Shown here in pieces: positions 56,243-64,000 of a stretch of DNA of 64,000 nt (position 1 is the first letter of the stretch; each line of letters starts with the position of its first letter). A program made the position numbers and the translations under genes. The stretch is from contig JARWMV010000234.1 of NCBI GenBank assembly GCA_030998015.1, positions 620,001-684,000 on the forward strand, written 5' to 3'. Under the pieces are notes generated by a model, which saw only the letters and a list, made by a program, of their open reading frames with translations, was not told the origin of the DNA and made no database searches. The stretch is from Ceratorhiza oryzae-sativae (Eukaryota; Basidiomycota; Agaricomycetes; Cantharellales; Ceratobasidiaceae).

Positions 56243-57064
56243 TCAGCTCGCCTCGTTTTCAGTCAAGGTTCGAGCCGCCCACCAGCCTTTTCCATAGCTG
56301 ACGAGAATCTCATCTCCTTTCTTGATGGGTAGCGAGCCGCTCCAGACGCTCATTTCGAGCCATCCACGACTATCCCTGCCTTGGCGGAAGGCGGCGTTTG
56401 GCTTGGACTGTACCCCTCGATAGTCGTTGATAAACCGGGCCTCATTTCCCTTTCGTGACGCATCGACCCCGATATTCACACCATCGACATGTTCCAGCGA
56501 TAGGTCATAGTCGGATTCTGGCCTCTCATCGCAATGTATCTCGCCGTAGTAAGGGATAATGTAGCTATTCGGAGCTATCTTTGTCATGGCAAAAAGACCT
56601 TATGGGTTTAGTCGGAAAAACTTCAGTCATATGAACACAGCACATGGCCCCGTTCATCACATAGATCATCGCCAGCCACTTGTTCAGTCGGCGGGCGAGC
56701 AGATTTCCACGCAGCACCGACAAGAAAAACTCGCCAACAAAAACAGTCGTCGGTCGACGAACCGGACCCGCCCAACCAAAAAAAAAAAAAAAGCGCTCAT
56801 CGAAAGGCGACTGATAGTGGCTTGTGTTGCGAACTGGGGGTGTATAAGTTCGGAATGCTTACCTCGTTGCCCGTATGCTGGATGGCGAGGGTCATCAATT
56901 AGTTTAATCCCGACGGGGGTTCGTCGAGAGGCGTCGCCTCTATCCTGTGTGGACTTCGGTCCGACGACCAGCGCCCGGGATGGCTGCGGAAACTGGGGAG
57001 CGAAAGAAGATTGAGATATGTATTCAATCTCTGGGGGCCAACGAGATGGCTTGTGTGGCTTCAT
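56243..57064 (-). CDS. Small SET-domain protein
   Basis: Probable lysine methyltransferase of SET type. Splicing complement(join(56243..56598, 56863..57064)) gives 185 residues in frame. Exon 1 has MKPHKPSRWPPEIEYIS, ALVVGPKSTQDRG, GIKLIDDPRHPAYGQR; exon 2 continues GLFAMTKIAPNSYIIPYYGE (SET entry motif), VDASRKGNEARFINDYRG (the NH/IND core, here FINDYRG, with SAM contact), and ILVSYGKGWW in the place of the usual (D)Y catalytic end. It lacks pre-SET and post-SET cysteines, so histone specificity cannot be claimed. The intron (56599-56862) is 264 bp and holds an A-tract at about 56776-56791. Convergent with the TMEM205-like gene. Confidence 0.8.
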
Positions 57065-57408
57065 GCTTTTTTTTTAATAGTGGCACGGATGATTCTTGGC
57101 CCGTTGGTGTGGTTGTTAACAAAGGTGGATGGTATTTCATCCCCGAGGATCAACGATGACGTGTGCAGTGGCTTTGGCGAGGGAAGAGCGGATGAACCAT
57201 GCTGCCCAAGTGGTTCTCAAGACAGAGCCTGTTCATACGATGTGCTGATGTTTGCCCTAATCGCAAACTATCTTTGAGGAGGGGGCTTTATCAGCACTAT
57301 AGAATTTGTATTGGATGTGAGGCTGATTTTTTTTTTCTGGCAAGCATTACATTTTTGGAAAGCGCAATCGAGTGGTGAGCAACCGATTGGCTGAGATGAA
57401 TTAGCAAA
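57065..57408. other. Intergenic region between SET-domain gene and UGO1
   Basis: 344 bases between the start of the SET gene and the stop of UGO1, both on the minus strand. It has T-rich tracts near 57067-57075 and 57327-57337 and no ORF of note. Confidence 0.5.
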
Positions 57409-58959
57409 CTACAGTTCCGCCCACCCTGCATCTGAGGAATCACCGCCCGCAAGTGTAGCGAGAAGGAACACAACCGCACTCGCGCCCATACCCATCCCAA
57501 AGCCCCGATACAATTGTCCAATGCCTGTGCTCGAGAACCAAGAGGGCTTCTCCTTGAGCTCCTCCTCCGTCGGCTGTCCCTGACTTGATACTCCTCTGCG
57601 CCTCAACACGGTATACATGGATCGCTCCTCGGATAAAACTCGCCAAATAACGTCCAAGACGCCAACATATGGAGAGGGTCGTGTCTCGACGCAGGCCTGG
57701 AACTGGCCGGTGCCACGGGTCTGAATCTGGAGCCTTCGTCGCGCGGTTTCAATTGGGAGAGTGAGCAAAAGAGTAGCCGAGGAAAATAGTAGCTCCGCAG
57801 CCTGGTAGGCAACAGGGTGAGATTCTTCCGTAATGAAAAGCGTGCGCGCAATGAAAAGTGGCGCAGAGAGCGTTAGTAAAGGCCGAAGTGTGTTCTCGAT
57901 CAAGGTTGGGACAAGGAGGTTAGGGTGCATATACATGCCCGCTAGGCCGCCTTCTTTGTGGTAGATGCTGCGCAAGGCAGCCACGGGGCCGGAGTATGTT
58001 CTGTGGCTTGACAACGAGGATTGCACGATGAGTCGCGTGCGAACAAGGTCAAGAGGAGACAGGATGAATCCTGTAATTAGATGGGATGCGACGGTGATCG
58101 CGAGCGGCTTGCCAGGTCGGGGTGTATCCGAGAGCGAAAGGGAAAGTGTGGGATCGCTCGGCATGAACGCTGCGCTGAGCAGAGAGAGCGCTACGGGCTG
58201 AAGAATCCCCGACAGGACGTCAATGGCACAGGACGTCAGCTGGCCTATTGCCAAATGTAAGTACATGGTCGGAATGTATGAATGTATGCTGCTTCTTGCC
58301 TTTCCAAAGCGATAGCCAGCCTTCGGTCTGCCACCTTCCTACTCGCTTCATCATCCCCCACACGCCCTCCGACGGTCCGATGGGGATAACAAACTGGGGC
58401 CTAGTGGCTTTGTCTGCCAGAGATCGACGCACGACATAGCCCTCCTCGTCGGCGGGTTTGGGTCGAGAGGGTTCGAGCCGGATGCGGGGCCGGGGCTCGC
58501 TGGGATCGTGAAAGAGGGAATCGTCGGACGCTTCGCTCAACTAGGAAGCGGGTTAGTGGTGTATGCGCATGATCGACGCCGACTTGCCTGGTCTTCTTCT
58601 GGCTGCGGCTCAGGAGCTGGCTCTGGCTCGGCCGGCATGAGGTGCTCCTTGGGGATCCACTGGACCTGGAGCAATACTTTTCCGACTTCAAAGGGCATGG
58701 CGATTGCTGTCGTCGCGTATTGCAGCATGCCCGCCGTGGCCAGGGCCCTGAGCGCGATGCGCGGGTCGAACGAGCCGACATCCGGGCTGATGGGCGACAG
58801 GTCGAATACGTGAGAGTCGGCCGAGACCGCGGGCCAGGCGGGCGACTGGCTCTTGGTGCCCGGTGGCCTGAGGTCGTCGGGCGCCGGGAAGAACGACCAG
58901 CCGTCTGGGGGCGCCGCGTACAGGTCCCGCAGGCTCGCTGGGCTGGACGGCGATCCCAT
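57409..58959 (-). CDS. UGO1: Mitochondrial outer-membrane carrier-like fusion protein Ugo1
   Basis: Modified mitochondrial carrier of the outer membrane that bridges Fzo1 and Mgm1 in fusion. Splicing complement(join(57409..58244, 58300..58540, 58588..58959)) gives 482 residues in frame. Marks are MGSPSSPASLRDLYAAPPDGW, YATTAIAMPFEVGKVLLQVQWIP (P-x-[DE]-x-x-[KR]-like, as PFEVGK), GVWGMMKRVGRWQTEGWLSLWKGQ, HLITGFILSPLDLVRTRLIVQS (PLDLVRTR, a full carrier motif), and LLLTLPIETARRRLQIQT (PIETARRR). Both introns are GC-AG: 58541-58587 with donor CAG|GCAAGT and 58245-58299 with donor AAG|GCAAGA; no usable GT donor exists in either. It shares a 127-bp divergent promoter with the CK2 alpha gene. Confidence 0.9.
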
Positions 58960-59086
58960 AGTCGGTGGATGGAGATGGGCGAAACAGGCCCAAATTGCAA
59001 ATTCGAGCGAGCCTAAGCGCCGGCGCTAGTGCCGCCGGCCAAGACACGACTTGCCCCGCCCGCATCGTGGTCGCCGCATTCGAGAG

Positions 59087-60549
59087 ATGCCGCCCAGACG
59101 CTCTGTATCAAGGGTATACGCCAACGTCAACGAGAGGCTCGGCGCCGTACGTGACCCCCATCCGCCACCGATGAAAACTCACCCTCGTGCCTCCTCTAGC
59201 AATGGTGGGATTATGGTATTTGATTCCTTTGCTCGCCCCGGCTACCGCCACCAACGACCGTTGCAGACAACTTGACAGTCCAGTGGGGCGCCCAGGACCA
59301 CTATGAGATTGTCAGGAAGGTTGGCCGCGGAAAGTACTCCGAGGTGAGTCGATCGGCGCGGATGGAGCTGCTCAAACGCCAAGTCACGAATGTCCCCAGG
59401 TTTTCGAAGGCATCCACATCGTCAACGACGAAAAGTGCATCATCAAGGTCTTGAAGCCGGTCAAGAAGAAGAAAATCAAGCGTGAAATTAAAATCCTTCA
59501 AAACCTCGCAGGCGGCCCCAACATTGTTGCACTCCTAGACGTCGTTCGCGACCCCATCTCAAAAATACCCAGCCTCGTTACCGAATATGTCAACAACGTC
59601 GATTTTAAAGTCCTGTACCCCAAGTTCACCGATTTTGATGTCCGCTACTATATGCTTGAACTGCTCAAAGTAGGCCAATTCACTCGCTCCTCCGAGCATC
59701 CTTTAACCATCCTATCAGGCGCTCGATTTTTGCCACTCCAAGGGCATCATGCACCGGGACGTCAAGCCTCATAATGTCATGATTGACCATGAATCGCGAA
59801 AGGTAAGGCGACCCCCCCAGCCCGAATCAAATTCCTAACCCTACCACGGCTACACAGCTCAGGCTTATCGATTGGGGTCTCGCCGAGTTTTACCACCCCA
59901 AGACCGAGTACAACGTCCGAGTCGCATCACGCTATTTCAAGGGCCCGGAGCTGCTAGTCGACTTTCAGGAGTACGACTACAGTTTGGACATGTGGAGCTT
60001 GGGATGCATGTTTGCTTCGATGGTAAGCCGATCGGGTTATCTTCAACGGCCGGAACTATACTATGGAGGATAGATCTTCCGTAAGGAGCCGTTCTTTCAC
60101 GGGCACGACAATTACGACCAGCTTGTGAAGATCACAAAAGTTCTGGGTACCGATGAGCTATACGCTTATCTCGAAAAGTATGATATTGAGCTTGATGCCC
60201 AATATGACGACATCCTGGGAAGGTAACATAGTTCTGATTTCTTGTCCGATGTGTCGTGCCAACAGAATACGCTCGCCCTCTAGGTACCAGCGAAAACCAT
60301 GGGCCCGGTTTGTAACTTCTGAGAACCAACGGTATATCAGCAACGAGGCGATCGACTTTTTGGACAAACTATTGCGCTATGATCACCAAGAGCGATTGAC
60401 CGCGCTCGAGGCGCAGGACCATCCATACTTTGGTGAGCCCTTTTCACCGGTTGACGCAGGGATGATATTAACTCATAAAACTAGACATCGTCAAGGAGGC
60501 AGCAGCCAACGCGGCCGAGGGTGAAAGCGAGGGGTCTGTATCTACATAA
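59087..60549 (+). CDS. CKA1: Casein kinase II catalytic (alpha) subunit
   Basis: Constitutive acidophilic Ser/Thr kinase. Nine exons, join(59087..59146, 59200..59215, 59267..59343, 59400..59669, 59719..59802, 59858..60022, 60074..60222, 60284..60432, 60485..60549), give 344 residues in frame. The second exon is 16 nt and restores the conserved [13 protein letters not shown]. Kinase marks are [12 protein letters not shown] (Gly loop), [18 protein letters not shown] (catalytic Lys and the CK2 basic stretch), [12 protein letters not shown] (catalytic loop), [10 protein letters not shown] (CK2-type DWG in place of DFG), [13 protein letters not shown] and [10 protein letters not shown]. The C-terminal extension is short and acidic/Ala-rich. 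No defect seen. Confidence 0.97.
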
Positions 60550-60666
60550 ATTTTCAATTTGCTGTCATTGAATTGTATTTGGTTATAAAGGCAACTATGA
60601 TGTCAACGCACTGGAACGATACAAAGTTGTGGCCACAAACTCGCGGAAGCCGGGAGGTCTCGATGT

Positions 60667-60672
60667 CACGTG
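60667..60672. promoter_or_regulatory. CACGTG E-box upstream of MDJ1
   Basis: GTCACGTGC lies 142 bp upstream of the MDJ1 start, in the gap after the CK2 gene. Confidence 0.4.
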
Positions 60673-60813
60673 CATAGATTTTTCTCGTGCTTCATTCTGC
60701 CACTCTGTACTGTTCCCGCTGCTGTTTCCTTCTGCAATAGACATCATCCAAGACCCAGATTTGTATCGATAAAAGTTGGATAAACTACCACAGCTATCCT
60801 AAACATTCACACG

Positions 60814-62605
60814 ATGAGGCTGACGCCTGCTTGCATCCAAGCCGCCTCGTTCTGTGTCAAGCGTCCTGCGCCTTCGCCTTTCAGGATTGTGAAAACCAAT
60901 AGAGGGATTGCATTTCATACCCACTCTCGGGGACAGGGACCTGTGGCCAATCTACGGTTTGGTACTGTGAACTTTGGTGTGAGCAATCTCGGTGGCGTTC
61001 ATACATTCAGATTGCTAAACGTTATTGCAGCGCTCCTTTCATGCCTCGCAAATAAATACAGCCGCACAAAAGGATCCCTATCAGGTTCTAGGGGTAAAGA
61101 AAGACGCAAAGCCGGCCGATATCAAGAAAGCCTACTTCGATGTGAGTGGTTATTATATGTGTACCCTATATCATTTGTGTGACCTAATGTACGTTATGCA
61201 GCTCGCTCGGAAATATCATCCGGACACAAATAAGGACCCTTCGGTTAAAGACAAGTTCCTGGACATTCAGGCAGCTTATGAGGTTAGTTCGCGGACTTGT
61301 CCCAGCCTACTCCGATGTTGATAGCTGTGGGCTTCCCCCCACATTGTCAGATTCTCGGTGACACAGAGAAGAAAGCAGCATATGACCAGTATGGTACCGC
61401 GTCGCAGGAGCCGGGCTTTGATCCAAACGCCTACGCCAACGGTCGCGGGCCGTTCGGAGGAGGAGGCTTTGGGGGATTCCAAGATTTTGGCGGAGCTTTT
61501 GGGGCAGCAAGTGGTCGTTCCCAGGCTGACATTTTTGAGGCACTCTTCGGTTCGGCTTTCGGTGGAGGAATGAGAGGCAGGCGTCCTGGATTCCAAGATA
61601 ACTTGCGAGGACAAGATATTGAGGCCTCCGTGGGGATTGAGTTCTTGGAAGCATGTCAAGGCACGATTAGGACAGTCAACGTTACGCCCGTGGTAGATTG
61701 CAAACCGTGCTCGGGTAGCGGTCTCAAGCCTGGAGCGAAACGTTCCACCTGCGGCTCGTGCAAGGGCACTGGCACGCGGACGTTTGTGATCCAGAGCGGC
61801 TTTCAGATGGCGAGCACATGCTCGGAGTGTGGTGGTACCGGTATGACAGTGCCCAAGGGCGGTCAATGCGGAGACTGTAGTGGGCTGGGCAAGGTTCGGG
61901 TGAGGAAAACGGTCAAGGTGGACATCCCAGCTGGTGCGTGTTCGTTTAGGCTAATGGAGAGGTGTGGCCGACTTGTGTCATAGGCATTGAGGATGGTATG
62001 AGTGTGCGAGTCAGCGGGGCCGGTGACGCACCCACGACCGGGTCCGGCTCGCCTGGGGATCTTTTAGTCCGAATCAACGTTGCGACGTCGAAAGTGTTCC
62101 GAAGGCAAGGCACCAATATTCACTATGATGCACGGGTTCCGGTGCACACCGCCCTGCTCGGTGGGAGAGTTCGGGTTCCAACACTCGATGGCGAAGTCGA
62201 AGTCCGTGTACCCGGGGGTACACAGCAAGGTCAAGAATACGTGCTGAAAGGGAGAGGTATACCTGCACTCTACGGCGGCGAAAAGGGCGATCTGTTTGTG
62301 TCGTTTACGATTCAGATACCCAGGTATGCCTCATTTGCTCTGCAATCACAAGCACTAGCTAAACCCCTATCTGTAGAACTCTTACGCAACGCCAGCGCCA
62401 AATCCTTCAGCAATATGCGGATGATGTGGAAGGCCGAGTGTCGAGGCCAGAGGTAGATCAGACGACCACAGCCGAGACACGTGAACGTCCGGGTGACAAA
62501 CAAGATGGTACGGATAGCTTTTCCCCCTCATCGCCATCACCCACCCCCGATCCGTCCGAAAGGGGGTGGTTATCTCGCTCCTTGTCTAAGCTTTTCGGGA
62601 GTTGA
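60814..62605 (+). CDS. MDJ1: Mitochondrial Hsp40 co-chaperone Mdj1 (DnaJ class I)
   Basis: Matrix co-chaperone that stimulates Ssc1/mtHsp70. Splicing join(60814..60966, 61031..61141, 61202..61282, 61351..61933, 61984..62323, 62377..62605) gives 498 residues in frame. The presequence is [20 protein letters not shown], with a likely processing region near [11 protein letters not shown]. The J domain follows ([24 protein letters not shown] in [10 protein letters not shown]), then a Gly/Phe region, the zinc-finger domain with four CxxCxGxG repeats ([32 protein letters not shown]), and the client-binding C-terminus ([31 protein letters not shown]). The tail is Ser/Pro-rich, ending [13 protein letters not shown], a possible amphipathic helix. 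Confidence 0.95.
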
Positions 62606-63444
62606 CAATCTCTACTCTTTGCCCGATGATGTACCGCTACCATCGCGATCTCTGTTCTGCCCTGATTTGACCGGGGGCGTCGACAGCTGAAATGCCGAAT
62701 GCTTCGGATCGTCGCAAGCGGGCAGCTGGGACGGGTTAGATCGTGGGTGAATTACACCACATATGCTGCGTATTAGTCTTTCTTTTTGCTCAAGCCTAAT
62801 GAGGGATGTACGTGACAACCAGTGGATACCAGGCCGCCGAGGATCCGATGGACCCTCGTCGGCGAGTGATCAGCAGGGCAGCGAGCCGGGGTCGCTGGAA
62901 TTTGTGCGAAAACCTGTGCAATCGGCGAGGAAGAAAACGGACTAGTGACCGGTAGATTTAGTTGAGATCGCAGTCGGGGAACATCAGCCCAAAGCGGCCT
63001 AAAGCGGCCTGAAATGGGGGCGAAAGCTTCCTTTGAGGAGCGACAGCCTCACGTGTGGTCGACGCTGATCCAGGCGTTCGGCTCGAAACACTGTTGCGCG
63101 CTTGTGTCAAATCAAAGCTCGAGCAGGGCGTAGCCCGACTGTCGGGCCTGCGAGATCGCATCGGCAGGCTTCCCTCTGGACGCGCTGTCGGATGTGCGGG
63201 CCACTTGTTTGCCACTCCGAAAGCCTGTGTACGCATTATCCAGAGCCCATACTTTCTTCACTTGCCCACGTTGGCTTGGCCGATCGTTCATCACCCAATC
63301 TTCCTACCCAGCTCCTGGTTCACCTGCTTTGGTCGCGTTGTGCCTTCAGGAGGCGCAATCCACTCATCCTTGTCAAAAGCCCCGCCAGCATAAATACACA
63401 ATTCCACATGCTGCTCCGACACCATCCCCCTCGAGTCTCCTGCC
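62606..63444. other. Intergenic region between MDJ1 and the MFS gene
   Basis: A 60-codon frame at 62763-62945 (NQWIPGRRGSDGPSSAS, VRKPVQSARKKTD) is Ser/Arg-rich; I could not connect it to an ATG exon with phase agreement (an ATG at 62692 gives MPNASDRRKRAAGT but the splice fails). A CACGTG occurs at 63050-63055. No other feature. Confidence 0.4.
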
Positions 63445-64000
63445 ATGTCTTCGAGCCCGGCCCCCTCTATTGCCCCCAGCCTGTCGTCGAGGGCGTCGAC
63501 ACCGACGCTTGCTCCGTCCCAGCCCCCCAACGACAAGATCGACAGCATCTCTGTCGCAGACGCCCGCTCTGAGGTTTCTGTAGCACACCTCATCCGGCCG
63601 GCTGACGTTGAGAGCAACAGTAAGCCATGTTGGACCGTCCTCGGCCGCCCCGGTCTGAACGACTATTATCCAGCTACCTCTGCAAACGAGCTTGGCTTCG
63701 GGCGGTTGTTTGTCATACACGCAGCGTGAGTTGACCGATAGTGTTCGGTTGCATTTGACTTAGGTTACCGTACAGATTAGCGGTTTGCCTTTTTCTCGCC
63801 ATCACCGATACGGTACGTACTCCATCCACGATGATGGCCAAGGGGGAGAACTGACGGAATGCGAAATCAGACCATAGTGTCAACATCGCTGCCCACCATT
63901 AGCGCTGAGCTGGACGGTTCCACTGCGCAGTACTCCTGGGTCGGTGTAAGGTTGGCCCATTCCAAATCCTAGTTGAAATCACCAGTGGTTCTGACAATTC
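63445..64000 (+). CDS. MFS drug:H+ antiporter (DHA2-type), N-terminal part
   Basis: Start of a major-facilitator transporter running off the right edge. Exons 63445-63725, 63764-63812, 63871-63943 are in phase, and the fourth begins beyond the window (a donor follows at 63944). Residues 1-85 are cytosolic and Ser/Pro-rich (MSSSPAPSIAPSLSSRASTP). TM1 is RLAVCLFLAITDTTIVSTSLP, and the following TISAELDGSTAQYSWVGV is the TM1-TM2 loop signature of the 14-TM DHA2 branch (compare TIVATALPTI...YSWVG in family members). Substrate unknown; drug efflux or siderophore uptake relatives share this start. Confidence 0.85.

Noticed and set aside
62692..62945. Possible two-exon small gene (MPNASDRRKRAAGT...)
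   Set aside because: No pair of splice sites joins the ATG exon and the downstream frame in phase; left as uncertain intergenic sequence.

Overview
The window is nuclear DNA of a filamentous basidiomycete. Nearly every gene is cut by many short introns (about 42-69 bp, GT-AG with a few GC-AG). Genes are packed on both strands with gaps of tens to a few hundred bases, and the encoded proteins are fungal: SRC1/HEH1, CAS1-type acyltransferase, RTA1-like, GT32 mannosyltransferases, SLY1, LEA1. Protein wording (for example the Cys-rich protein at 20.6-23.1 kb) points to Agaricomycetes; a Rhizoctonia/Ceratobasidiaceae-like genome is my best guess, as an inference. There are no bacterial operons, CRISPR arrays, rRNA genes, tRNA genes I could confirm, or intact transposons.

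Layout. 0-2 kb: C-terminal two thirds of a RecQ-family helicase entering from the left edge. 2.3-14.3 kb: inner nuclear membrane protein SRC1/HEH1 (-), sulfide:quinone oxidoreductase (-), kinetochore SPC24 (+), translation factor TMA20 (-), a Ser-rich Mso1-like protein (+), the SM protein SLY1 (+) and ribosome-biogenesis factor RRP15 (-). 14.4-23.1 kb: two poorly known proteins, at least one mitochondrial (+), a CAS1-like polysaccharide O-acetyltransferase (-) and an uncharacterised Cys-rich protein (-). 23.1-25.7 kb looks empty. 25.7-29.5 kb: tandem pair of OCH1-like GT32 genes, the second frame-disrupted. 29.7-35 kb: rhomboid protease, AP-3 sigma subunit and a C2H2 transcription factor (all +). 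35-36.9 kb is empty. 36.9-46.4 kb: NAA40 (-), RTA1-like (+), mitochondrial intermediate peptidase OCT1 (+), acyl-CoA-binding ankyrin protein (-), succinyl-CoA ligase alpha LSC1 (-). 46.8-58.9 kb: MTR10/transportin-3-type importin (-), septin CDC3 (-), LEA1/U2A' (+), CSN6 (+), TMEM205-like (+), SET-domain protein (-), UGO1 (-). 59-64 kb: CK2 catalytic subunit (+), mitochondrial Hsp40 MDJ1 (+) and the start of an MFS drug transporter (+).

These are mostly housekeeping genes with no single shared pathway. Several serve mitochondria (SQR, OCT1, LSC1, UGO1, MDJ1), several serve membrane traffic or surface glycans (SLY1, Mso1-like, AP-3 sigma, GT32, CAS1), and several serve the nucleus (SRC1, SPC24, MTR10, LEA1, CSN6).

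Three window-wide patterns matter more than any single locus. First, a set of genes carry apparent single-base losses, often in short homopolymers, while their neighbours splice perfectly in frame; this looks like consensus error but could be decay. Second, at least five introns use GC-AG boundaries. Third, the palindrome CACGTG (often TCACGTGA) lies 30-220 bp upstream of eight start codons. I did not find a convincing novel defence or metabolic system; the most novel protein is the Cys-rich one at 20,569-23,130.
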